DNA of 40,761 bases from CAZJYI01 sp964550025. Lineage in GTDB: Bacteria > Verrucomicrobiota > Kiritimatiellia > UBA8416 > CAYOBW01. Positions within the stretch are counted from its first letter, which is position 1; every line of letters begins with the position of its first letter. This document shows positions 1-7,000 of the stretch, in pieces. The notes under the pieces were generated by a model that saw only the letters and a list, made by a program, of their open reading frames with translations, did no database searches and was not told the origin of the DNA. Where the stretch lies: contig CAZJYI010000107.1 in NCBI GenBank assembly GCA_964550025.1, positions 1 to 40,761 of the forward strand, read 5' to 3'. The position numbers and the translations under genes are program-made.

Positions 1-167
1 GTACGCTCGGTGGGGTGGGAGGGCTCCTCAGTGATGGGGAGTCCTATCCCGTTCGTGACCGCTTGTTGTTCCGGTTTGCTTTCACCTGACCACGTTGATT
101 CGGTGACGCTCTCGATTCTCTTCTCTCCGGGTTCATCCGGCAAGGTTGGATTGGGCTGTCCGATCAT
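1..167 (-). CDS. Hypothetical protein, 5' part only (runs off left edge)
   Basis: An open frame of 55 codons begins with ATG at 167 and continues without a stop to the window edge. It is preceded by a purine-rich GGGGGGAG three bases before the start, a plausible ribosome binding site. The visible N-terminus is polar and rich in Pro, Glu, Ser and Gly (starts MIGQPNPTLPDEPGEK), with no signal peptide or membrane segment. It lies just beyond an attC-like palindrome on the same strand as the upstream small genes, so it could be the first gene of a further cassette. I recognise no family. The short visible length makes the call weak. Confidence 0.35.
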   Translation of the reverse strand, partial: MIGQPNPTLPDEPGEKRIESVTESTWSGESKPEQQAVTNGIGLPITEEPSHPTER

Positions 168-216
168 CTTCTCCCCCCGTCCATCCCACCAGATTCATTC
201 CCATTCATCTTCTCAT

Positions 217-279
217 CACGAACGTCGGCGGTCACGCTTCGGCGCGAAGCGACGATAGCGTGCACCGACCTTGTTGGCC
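217..279 (-). other. attC-like imperfect palindrome, site 2
   Basis: Read on the minus strand, the order is GGCCAAC (279-273), AAG, an L-like arm GTCGGTGCACGCT (269-257), a central loop, the opposing arm AGCGTGACCGCC (238-227), GAC, then GTTCGTG (223-217). The outer blocks GCCAAC-AAG and GAC-GTT are the same as in site 1 at 1725-1806. The arms pair imperfectly with extrahelical bases. The layout R''-spacer-L''-loop-L'-spacer-R' is that of integron attC sites, but the final GTT block departs from the GTTRRRY consensus, so this site is weaker than site 1. Confidence 0.4.
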
Positions 280-290
280 CAGCCCTTTCC

Positions 291-656
291 TCAGTGTTGC
301 AGTGGCCCAAGCTTCAGGATTCTGAAAGCCGCCCACGAAACAGTTGCGAAAAACCCGCACGCGAGCAGGTCAAGTGCGAAGGTGATGACACGTTGCGAGC
401 GTGGGAGACCACGACGAAAACACAATGCCAGGGGAATGAACGTTGCCAGCATGAGAAGGGGGCACGCCAGTGCTATGATCACCGCTGCGGGATTTGATCG
501 GAACAGGCCGAGTGCGATGATGAGGGCCAGCATGAACGGGGACGTGTTCACGTAGAACGCGCCCCAGTTAAACCGCTGTGCCTGTTTCAGTTCCTTCATC
601 ATCTCGGGGCCAACGTCTCGGCTCATGCGCTTGGCAAGACGCGCGCGTTTTGCCAA
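291..656 (-). CDS. Small membrane protein of unknown function
   Basis: A 121-residue protein. After a basic N-terminus (KRARLAKRMSR) come hydrophobic stretches around residues 35-53, 57-77 and 90-112, predicting about three membrane helices. No ATG is available at the 5' end; the likely start is TTG at 656, five bases after the stop of the preceding gene at 661, which suggests translational coupling. An internal ATG at 626 is an alternative. It is the last gene before attC-like site 2, in a run of four minus-strand genes that look like integron cassettes. No family recognised. Confidence 0.55.
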   Translation of the reverse strand: MAKRARLAKRMSRDVGPEMMKELKQAQRFNWGAFYVNTSPFMLALIIALGLFRSNPAAVIIALACPLLMLATFIPLALCFRRGLPRSQRVITFALDLLACGFFATVSWAAFRILKLGPLQH

Positions 657-660
657 GTCG

Positions 661-1146
661 TCATGGAGCCGGTTGTTCGACTTCTGTTGTTCCGTTCGTG
701 ATCAGACGGATGCCAATATCATGCCGTAGTCGACGGTCGCCAGCCTCCGTGAACATGACGTCGAGAAGCCCGTCGCCGTTAGTATCCTGGAACGTGACAA
801 CGTTGGTTCCGCGAATGACCGAGAACTGCCAGTCGAATGTCTGGCGATTGCAGTCATGTGCGATGGTTGTCCAGTTCTGCGCTGAGTGCGCTGTTGCCTC
901 GATCACGCGTGTATGATTGGAGGAACACCAGGCACCAAGAAGATCGCCATCCTCGTCTTGATATCTGAAGACGATCTCCCCCGAACTATCGACGTCGACT
1001 TGAGCAGAATACGGGGGCACACCGTGGATGCGGCATGTCTGACCAGGGCGGAGCATCAGTTCACCCTGAGCATTCGTCGTCACGCGCGAACTCGTGCAAA
1101 CAAGGATCAGAATGCCTGCCGCACAGAACGCCACACTCAGTTTCAT
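661..1146 (-). CDS. Secreted protein of unknown function
   Basis: A 161-residue protein with a clear N-terminal signal sequence (MKLSVAFCAAGILILV). I chose ATG at 1146 because it follows GGAGGAG closely; an upstream in-frame start at 1176 would overlap the preceding gene and lacks such a site. The mature part is acidic, with Asp/Asn/Gly-rich turns (DEDGDLLG, DTNGDGLLD) that could bind calcium, as in many secreted PVC proteins, though no complete domain is recognisable. It sits between a lipoprotein gene (stop at 1173) and a small membrane protein gene (start at 656), so the three may form one transcription unit. Function unknown. Confidence 0.65.
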   Translation of the reverse strand: MKLSVAFCAAGILILVCTSSRVTTNAQGELMLRPGQTCRIHGVPPYSAQVDVDSSGEIVFRYQDEDGDLLGAWCSSNHTRVIEATAHSAQNWTTIAHDCNRQTFDWQFSVIRGTNVVTFQDTNGDGLLDVMFTEAGDRRLRHDIGIRLITNGTTEVEQPAP

Positions 1147-1172
1147 TTCTCCTCCAAGTCGAACGTCGCGGT

Positions 1173-1721
1173 TCACTGGACTGCTGAAGGCGCGCCTTCA
1201 GCAGGTACAGTGGAACCGTCTGGTTGGACCGTCTCCGTCTTGACAAGCTTCAGGATGTTTGTAGAAACAACTGCCTCGACGAAATAGTCATTTCCCTTGT
1301 CGTCTACTGCAATAAACGCCCACTTCGAGCGGGGCTGGTGCGGCGAGTCGAAACCGTGCCAATTCACATCACACGCCGCAACTGCGCCGGGGGGCAAGAG
1401 TCCGTTCTCCGTCTTGTCTCCCTCTGTATACCAATTTGAGAAGTCGCGCCCGCGCATGGTGCGACGCAACACGCCGTTCGCGTACCAAACACCTTCATGT
1501 TGCGTGTAGGCCTCGAACCAGACGATTCGCAACGGGCGGGAGGAGCGATTGTGCACCTCTGTCCGGTAGTACCACATGTATGGATAGGGTGCGTTGGCAA
1601 GTGGGGCACCGGTCGGTTCCAGATGGATCACCTCCAACGGCGTGACTGCTCGATCGGAAGAGGCGCATCCCACCAACGAGGCGAGTATCAGAATGGGCAA
1701 CAGGTATCTCATATTCTTCAT
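1173..1721 (-). CDS. Putative lipoprotein of unknown function
   Basis: A 182-residue protein starting MKNMRYLLPILILASLVGCASS. The LVGC lipobox gives a lipidated Cys about residue 19, so it should be anchored on the envelope. The mature domain (EVHNRSSRPLRIVWFEAY, later GLLPPGAVAACDVNWHG) resembles beta-sandwich lipoproteins of unknown role; I cannot name a family. ATG at 1721 lies four bases past the GTTGGAC core of attC-like site 1; a second ATG at 1712 is an alternative start. The gene is immediately followed by the secreted-protein gene at 1146. A position hard against a recombination-type core is typical of the first gene of an integron cassette. Confidence 0.6.
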   Translation of the reverse strand: MKNMRYLLPILILASLVGCASSDRAVTPLEVIHLEPTGAPLANAPYPYMWYYRTEVHNRSSRPLRIVWFEAYTQHEGVWYANGVLRRTMRGRDFSNWYTEGDKTENGLLPPGAVAACDVNWHGFDSPHQPRSKWAFIAVDDKGNDYFVEAVVSTNILKLVKTETVQPDGSTVPAEGAPSAVQ

Positions 1722-1724
1722 CCG

Positions 1725-1806
1725 GTCCAACGTCAAACCTAACGCGCGAGGGAAGGCCAGAGCGAAGCGGCGGCCTTCACTCGTCGCGTTCAGGTTCTTG
1801 TTGGCA
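1725..1806 (-). other. attC-like palindrome, site 1
   Basis: On the minus strand: TGCCAAC (1806-1800), spacer AAG, arm AACCT-G-AACGCG-A-CGAG, one mismatch, GAAGGCC, a 13-base loop, then GGCCTTC, CTCG, CGCGTT, AGGTT, spacer TGAC and core GTTGGAC (1731-1725). The inner stem is about 22 bp with two unpaired bases, both on the 5' side. The outer blocks CCAAC/GTTGG also pair across an unpaired spacer. This matches attC architecture (R, unpaired spacer, L with extrahelical bases). GTTGGAC fits GTTRRRY; a second fitting heptamer, GTTAGGT, lies at 1743-1737. It could alternatively be a large terminator-like hairpin after the TPR gene, but there is no T tract. Confidence 0.55.
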
Positions 1807-1834
1807 CATCTGTGATACGCTTGCTCTCTGTTCT

Positions 1835-2560
1835 TCAGTCAACGCATATGCCGAAATGCGCCAGTGTGTCTTTGAGGTCTTGGACCATGTCCGGCGCCTG
1901 CTTCTTGATAATGTCGAACTCCTGACGCGCCTGCTCGACATTCCCTAGGGCTGCATGGCAGCCTGCAATGTGGAAGTGTGCGTCAAGATCATCAGGAGTC
2001 AGAGATAGGATGCGTTGGTACGTGTTGATTGCTTCTTCATTGGATTTTGTGCACTGGACCTCGGCGATCATGTAGAGGAACGCAACCCTTTCATCCACGT
2101 CGTCAGTCATCTCCGCGGCCTTGCGAAGCTCGTAAATCGCTACGTTCCGATTTCCCACCCCGTGGTCGCCCATACTGAAGCTGCGTGGTCCAGACTGGCT
2201 CAAGTACTCCTCTGCGGAGACTTCGTTGTGAAACACTATCTCCTGTGATCCGGGAGCGAATGAGTAGCGTTCGGAAAGCTTGATCGCATTTCCGTGGTGT
2301 ACTCGGCCAAGGCCGAAATGCGCCAGCGCAGAAGAGGAATCGACCTCTATGGCCTTGAGAAAGAGGCGTTCTGCCTTTCTATCGTTTCGGTGCCCCATGT
2401 GATACAGGGAATTGGCGAGCCAGCACAGTCCGAAATACTCGTCAGAATGCGTCAGAAGGTGAAGTCGGCACAGTAGGGCGCACAATCTGTAGAGATTCAC
2501 ATTGAAGACCGCGACGGCCCATCTCATGACTACCGACGCATTGTCCGGCAATTCCTTCAT
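1835..2560 (-). CDS. TPR-repeat protein of unknown function
   Basis: A 241-residue protein. From about residue 45 it consists of helical repeats with TPR spacing: DEYFGLCWLANSLYHMG, AERLFLKAIEVDSSSALAHFGLG, and near the C-terminus AINTYQRILSLTPDDLDAHFHIAGCHAALGN split over two repeats. TPRs mediate protein-protein contacts. No signal peptide is evident, although residues 10-35 are fairly hydrophobic. The ATG at 2560 has only a distant AAGGAG about 17 bases upstream. The gene starts 31 bases after a GTTGGCA core-like heptamer and is followed by attC-like site 1, so it occupies the first cassette position after the recombinase relics. Confidence 0.65.
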   Translation of the reverse strand: MKELPDNASVVMRWAVAVFNVNLYRLCALLCRLHLLTHSDEYFGLCWLANSLYHMGHRNDRKAERLFLKAIEVDSSSALAHFGLGRVHHGNAIKLSERYSFAPGSQEIVFHNEVSAEEYLSQSGPRSFSMGDHGVGNRNVAIYELRKAAEMTDDVDERVAFLYMIAEVQCTKSNEEAINTYQRILSLTPDDLDAHFHIAGCHAALGNVEQARQEFDIIKKQAPDMVQDLKDTLAHFGICVD

Positions 2561-2850
2561 GACAGTCTACCGAAATGCTCCTTGTTTCCGTGCCAACAAT
2601 AGTATTTAGACGGCTCGACTTCCGTAATACAGCGGCGGCGGTTTTCCGGGTGGAATTGGGCAGCGGGGCAGGGTGTATTGCGGCAATGCGTCCCCGTTTG
2701 TGCGACCGTATCCACGCGGCAAGCACCACAACTGTGCCAACTGGATAATGATAAGACCTGCCGTGCGGGTTGTGAAGCGCCTTTTGGGCAAACCCGTGGT
2801 GCGGCGGGATGCGGAGATGCGGTTCCGGTCCTCGGTGCGAGATCCGTGGT
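2561..2850. other. Gap between recombinase relics and TPR gene; attI-like core heptamers
   Basis: No convincing gene is seen. On the minus strand the heptamer GTTGGCA occurs twice, at 2741-2735 and 2597-2591, each followed by C. The second is directly preceded by a hairpin (GTATT-ACGG, loop, CCGT, AATAC) at about 2600-2628. If the neighbouring palindromes are attC sites, this stretch is where attI is expected in an inverted integron. A 61-codon minus-strand reading frame at 2606-2791 has no recognisable product and I do not call it. Confidence 0.35.
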
Positions 2851-3600
2851 CTACGGTGAGCGTGGGCGCCGCCTCCGGACCAGGCCGCCGAAGAGGCGGT
2901 TGGTCAGGAATCGCAGGAAGGCGGCAGCCGGGGAATCGCCGTTCGCTGGAGCGAATGGCAGGCAGAGTCCACTCAGAGAAATGGTGTCAAGGCCGGAGAG
3001 TGGAGGCGTATGTGAGGGCTGAGGGATGAGACCTGAGACCTGAGGGGTACGGGAGGAATGAACGGGGGGACCTGAACCCTGAAGGGGAGAAGGCTGGCTG
3101 TGGTGTGCTTGCAGCCTGCGGACTTTGGAGAACGGGTGGTTCTCCACTTTGGGGGCGAGGCAATGCCGATAGCGTTCCGTGGTACGCACGGATGCGTGCC
3201 CCAGCTCCTGTTGCAGCTCGCGGAGGTTGAGCCCGTTCTCCAGCCTGCGGACAGCGTAACTGTGGCGCAGGCTCATCACGCAGACCGGCCGCCCGACCCC
3301 TGCGCTTTTGCAGGCCTTGCGCAGGATTGCGCGAACCGTCCCGGCGGCCTGGACCAGGGACATGGCCTCGTTCTCGTTCAGGATCTCGGGCAGCCGGAAT
3401 CCGCGTTTGGGGGTGACCATGCCGCCGGTGACGGACAGTCCGCACAGCCGGTCGAAGACGGTGCGCAGGACGGTGATGTTCAGGCCAATCCAGCTCCAGG
3501 AGGCGCCGGACGTAGCCAGACGGGCGATATAGTCCCTGGCGCGTGCGGCCGTGAGGTCGGCAGGCCGGCGGATTCCAAAGCCACGAACGGCACGGAGGAC
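2851..3600 (-). pseudogene. Tyrosine recombinase relic (internally deleted)
   Basis: One open frame holds a recombinase core-binding segment (ADLTAARARDYIARL, SWSWIGLNITVLRTVFD, RGFRLPEILNENEA) that jumps straight to the C-terminal catalytic part (LRHSYAV, LGHASVRTTERYRH). Roughly 100 residues that should carry the first catalytic Arg are missing, and the His of the HxxR box is replaced by Met (VMSLRH). The second Arg, the LGH His and the nucleophile Tyr remain. The N-terminus is also absent, since the frame is joined to the relic upstream. Beyond about 3115 the frame runs through heptamer repeats and unrelated sequence to a stop at 2851. I expect no recombinase activity. Confidence 0.7.
3013..3086. 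repeat. Heptamer array (TGAGGGN/TGAGACC type)
   Basis: Consecutive 7-base units read TGAGGGC, TGAGGGA, TGAGACC, TGAGACC, TGAGGGG, TACGGGA from 3013 to 3054. Diverged sequence follows, then TGAACCC and TGAAGGG at 3073-3086. The array lies at the 3' end of the recombinase relic and is read through by its open frame. It belongs to the same class of heptameric arrays found in many gaps of this window. Confidence 0.7.
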
Positions 3601-3613
3601 GTGGCGGTATTGT

Positions 3614-3937
3614 TTGCCACGTGGGTGTAGATCTGCGTCGTGCGGACATCCGTTCTCCTCTCCTCGTTCACCGTTCGCGTCGCCGCTATCGTCCACCGGA
3701 AGTCCGGTCAACGAGAACGGCGACGTTCTCGTGCACGACCAGGTGGCTGAGGAACTGGTTGATGTGGGGCGCACCCATTTCGTCGGGGTGACGCAGGTTG
3801 TGGAAATGGCAATAGCGCTTCACCCAGTCGCAGTAAGAGCGCTCGGTGCGGATGGAGTAGTGGCGCACGCGGACGGCGGCGCGGAGTTGGTCGAGGAGTT
3901 TGGGTCTTGGCGGTTGAGCTGAGCTGACCTGGTTCAT
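3614..3937 (-). pseudogene. Integron-integrase-like (IntI/XerC-type) gene relic
   Basis: ATG at 3937, with AAGGGGG seven bases upstream, begins a typical integron-integrase N-terminal SAM-like domain: PKLLDQLRAAVRVRHYSIRT, then WVKRYCHFHNLRHPDEMG and INQFLSHLVVHENVA. In IntI proteins the sequence would continue with about 230 more residues. Here it breaks off at about 3726 into a palindrome-rich joint and a stop. A scrap of recombinase C-terminus with the nucleophile region (TDVRTTQIYTHVA, about 3653-3615) follows in another frame. So a large internal deletion plus a frameshift has destroyed it. The promoter and operator upstream look intact. Assignment to IntI rather than XerC rests on overall resemblance, since the diagnostic insertion is deleted. 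Confidence 0.7.
3695..3731. repeat. Two adjacent perfect palindromes at the integrase deletion joint
   Basis: ACCGGA-AG-TCCGGT occupies 3695-3708 and CGAGAACG-GCGA-CGTTCTCG occupies 3712-3731. They sit exactly where the integron-integrase frame leaves its family, so they may be part of the deletion joint or of a small inserted element. Confidence 0.6.
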
Positions 3938-3957
3938 AGCGACCCCCTTTCGATGCT

Positions 3958-3969
3958 GAACTATAGTTC
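3958..3969. promoter_or_regulatory. LexA-like SOS box 1, GAAC-TATA-GTTC
   Basis: A perfect 12-bp palindrome with the exact GAAC-N4-GTTC form of the LexA operator known from Firmicutes and Actinobacteria. It overlaps the -10 of the integrase relic promoter. No LexA gene is visible in this window, so the assignment rests on motif identity, position and the presence of a second copy. Confidence 0.6.
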
Positions 3970-3989
3970 TTTTTTGGCGGCCGTGTCAA
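3962..3989 (-). promoter_or_regulatory. Promoter of the integrase relic, -10 inside LexA-like box 1
   Basis: On the minus strand a perfect -35 TTGACA (3989-3984) is followed after 18 bases by -10 TATAGT (3965-3960). The -10 lies within the perfect 12-bp palindrome GAACTATAGTTC at 3958-3969 (GAAC-N4-GTTC). The start codon of the integrase relic is at 3937, with its ribosome binding site in between. A repressor on the palindrome would block RNA polymerase, as LexA does at many integron integrase promoters. Confidence 0.65.
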
Positions 3990-4001
3990 CCATTCTATGA
4001 A
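3974..4001 (+). promoter_or_regulatory. Candidate dnaE promoter
   Basis: TTGGCG (3974-3979), a 16-base spacer and TATGAA (3996-4001) form a moderate sigma70-like promoter reading toward dnaE. The -10 overlaps LexA-like box 2. The match to consensus is modest, so this is tentative. Confidence 0.3.
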
Positions 4002-4010
4002 CTAAAGTTC
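3999..4010. promoter_or_regulatory. LexA-like SOS box 2, GAAC-TAAA-GTTC
   Basis: A second GAAC-N4-GTTC palindrome, 41 bp centre to centre from box 1, about four helical turns away on the same DNA face. It lies 64 bases upstream of the dnaE start and overlaps a candidate dnaE -10 (TATGAA, 3996-4001). It could serve dnaE, the recombinase gene, or both. Confidence 0.55.
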
Positions 4011-4074
4011 CCTTTAAGAATCTCCGAGGCGAAAAAGCTTTTATCGGTCTCGCGGAGGGCCTACCATCCCTCCT

Positions 4075-7000
4075 GTGAGCTCCGAGCAGTTTGTCCATCT
4101 TCATCTTCACACTTGCTACAGTCTCCTTGACGGCGCCTGCCGGATCGGCGACCTGGTGGAGGCGTGCGCTCAGAAGAACATGCCGTCGGTGGCGATGACC
4201 GACCACGGGGTCATGTACGGGACGGTCGAGTTCCACAAGGCGGCCAAGAAGGCCGGGATCAAGCCGATCATCGGGTGCGAGGCCTATATCACCACGGGCA
4301 GCCGTTTCGACCGGATACCGGTTTCGCAGGGCGGCTCCCGCAACCATCACCTCGTGCTCCTGGCCACGAACGAGATGGGCTACTACAACCTCATCCGCCT
4401 CATCTCCGCGGCACACGTCGAGGGGTTCTACTACAAGCCGCGCATCGACCGGGAGATCCTTTCCCAGCACGCCTCCGGGCTGATCGCGCTGGCCTCGTGC
4501 CTGCAGGGCGAGGTCACCTCGCGCCTGGCTGACGACAACATGGCGGGCGCGGTGGAGGTGACGGGCACCTACACCGACATCTTCGGCAAAGACAATTTTT
4601 TCCTGGAGGTCCAGGACCACGGCATCCCGGAACAGCGCAAGGTGATCGCCCTCGCGCCCGAGCTCGCGCGCCGAACGGGCTGCCGCATCGTGGCGACCAA
4701 CGACGTCCACTACCTGGAAAAGAGCCACGCCGAGGCGCACGAGGTCCTGCTCTGCCTCCAGACCCAGACCGTCCTCACCGACCCCAAGCGCATGCGCTAC
4801 GCCTCCTCGGAGTTCTACCTCAAAAGCCGCGCCGAAATGGCCGCGCTCTTCCCGGACAACCCCAAGTGGCTGGACATCACCCTCGAAATCGCGGAACGCT
4901 GCAACGTTGAGCTTGACTTCGAAACCACCCACTTTCCCTCGTTCAAAGTGCCGAAGAGCACGGACCAGCGCTCCTACCTGCGCCGACAGGCCCTGGATGG
5001 CGTGAAACGGCTCTACAACGTCGAGGATCCCGAGAACCCGCAGGACGAACGCGAACGCGAAATCCTGGAGCGCTTCGACCACGAGTTCCACGTCATCGAG
5101 GAGACCGGCTTCGTCAACTACTTCCTCGTGGTGTGGGATTTTATGCGGTTCGCGCGAGAGAAGAAGATCCCGGTCGGACCGGGTCGGGGCTCGGGCGGCG
5201 GCAGCCTGATCGCCTACGTGCTGGGGATCACGGCCATCGATCCGCTGCACTACGACCTGATCTTCGAGCGTTTCCTCAACCCGGAACGCGTTTCGCCGCC
5301 GGACTTCGACATCGACTTCTGCATGGAGCGGCGCGGCGAGGTGATCGACTACGTCAAGGAGAAGTACGGGACCGAGAACGTGGCGCAGATCATCACCTTC
5401 GGCTCGCTGGGCGCCAAGACCGTGATCCGCGACGTGGGGCGCGTGCTCGAGGTGCCCTACGGCGACTGCGACCGCATGTCGAAGATGGTCCCGGACGACC
5501 TCAAAATGACGCTGAAGAAGGCCCTGGAGCAGAACCCCGAGTTCCAGGCGGCCTACGACAACGACGAGCAGTGCCGCCGCATTCTCGACTACGGGTTCGT
5601 GCTCGAGGGGCTGTACCGCAACCCGGGCACGCACGCCGCCGGCGTCGTTATCGGCGAGAAGCCCCTGCGCGAGATCGTCCCGCTCTGCCTCGACAGGGAC
5701 AAGGTGCAACCCGTCACGCAGTACTCGAAGTACCCGGTCGAGGAGATCGGGCTCCTGAAGATGGACTTCCTCGGCCTGAAGACGCTGACGGTGCTGCAGG
5801 AAGCCGCCGACCTCGTTCTGGGGGCGAAGGGCATCGAGATCGACCTCGAACGTCTGCCGCTGGACGACGGGCCCACTTACGAGCTGCTCAGCCGCGGGGA
5901 CACGATCGGCGTATTCCAACTGGAAAGCTCTGGCATGCGCGACCTGATCCGGCGCATCAGCATGAACCGCATCGAGGACCTGATTGCGATGATTGCGCTC
6001 TACCGCCCGGGGCCGATGAACATGCTCCCCGACTACGTCGACCGCAAGTGCGGCAAGACAAAGGTCCGCTATGACCATCCGCTGCTGGAGGACGTCCTGG
6101 AGGAAACCTACGGGGTCATGGTGTACCAGGAGCAGGTCCAGCGCGCCGCCAACGTGCTGGCCGGCTACTCGCTGGGCGAGGCCGACCTCCTGCGCCGGGC
6201 CATGGGCAAAAAGATCCCCGAGGTCATGGCTAAACAACGCACCAAGTTCGTCGAGGGGTGCGCGGCCACCAACAACATCCCGAATGCCCTGGCCGAGCGC
6301 ATCTTCGACAACATGGAGAAGTTCGCCGGGTACGGCTTCAACAAGGCGCACAGCACGGGGTATGCGATCATCTCCTACGAGACGGCGTACATGAAGGCGA
6401 ATTACCCCGCGGAGTTCATGTCGGCCGTGCTGTCCTGCGAGATGGGCAATTTCGACAAGCTCCCGGTCTTCATCGTCGAGGCGGAGAACATGGGGCTGGA
6501 GATCCTCCCGCCCGACGTGAACGGGAGCGACATCCGCTTCAAGCCGGAGGGGGGCGGGATCCGCTTCGGCCTGGCAGGCATCAAGAACGTCGGCGAGGGG
6601 GCCGCCGAAGCGGTGGTCGCGGAACGTGAACGCGGCGGCCCGTTCGAGAGCCTGGTGAATTTCTGCGAGCGCATCGACGCGTCGCAGGTCAACAAGAAGG
6701 TCATGGAGAGCCTGGTGCGCAGCGGGGCCATGGACGCGCTCAACCTGCACCGCGCGCAACTTTTCAACGGGATCGATTTTGCCATGGCGCGCGCCGCCGA
6801 CGCGCAGCACGACCGCGAGACGGGCCAGGGCAGCCTGTTCGACCTCATGCAGGACGACCAGAACGCGGCAGCCCTGGACGACATTCCCGACTGCGTGCCC
6901 TGGCACGAGAGCGACCTGCTCGCGGGCGAAAGGGAGCTGCTGGGGGTCTACATGAGCGGGCATCCGCTGACGCAGTATGCACCGCTGCTCGCGCGGTATC

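Noticed and set aside
10..258. An 82-codon plus-strand frame at the left edge
   Set aside because: Ser/His-rich with no domain; it runs through attC-like site 2 and opposes a better minus-strand frame.
2606..2791. A 61-codon minus-strand frame in the gap before the TPR gene
   Set aside because: No family or convincing start signal, and it overlaps the core-like heptamers and a hairpin. Could be a relic, but I cannot support it as a gene.
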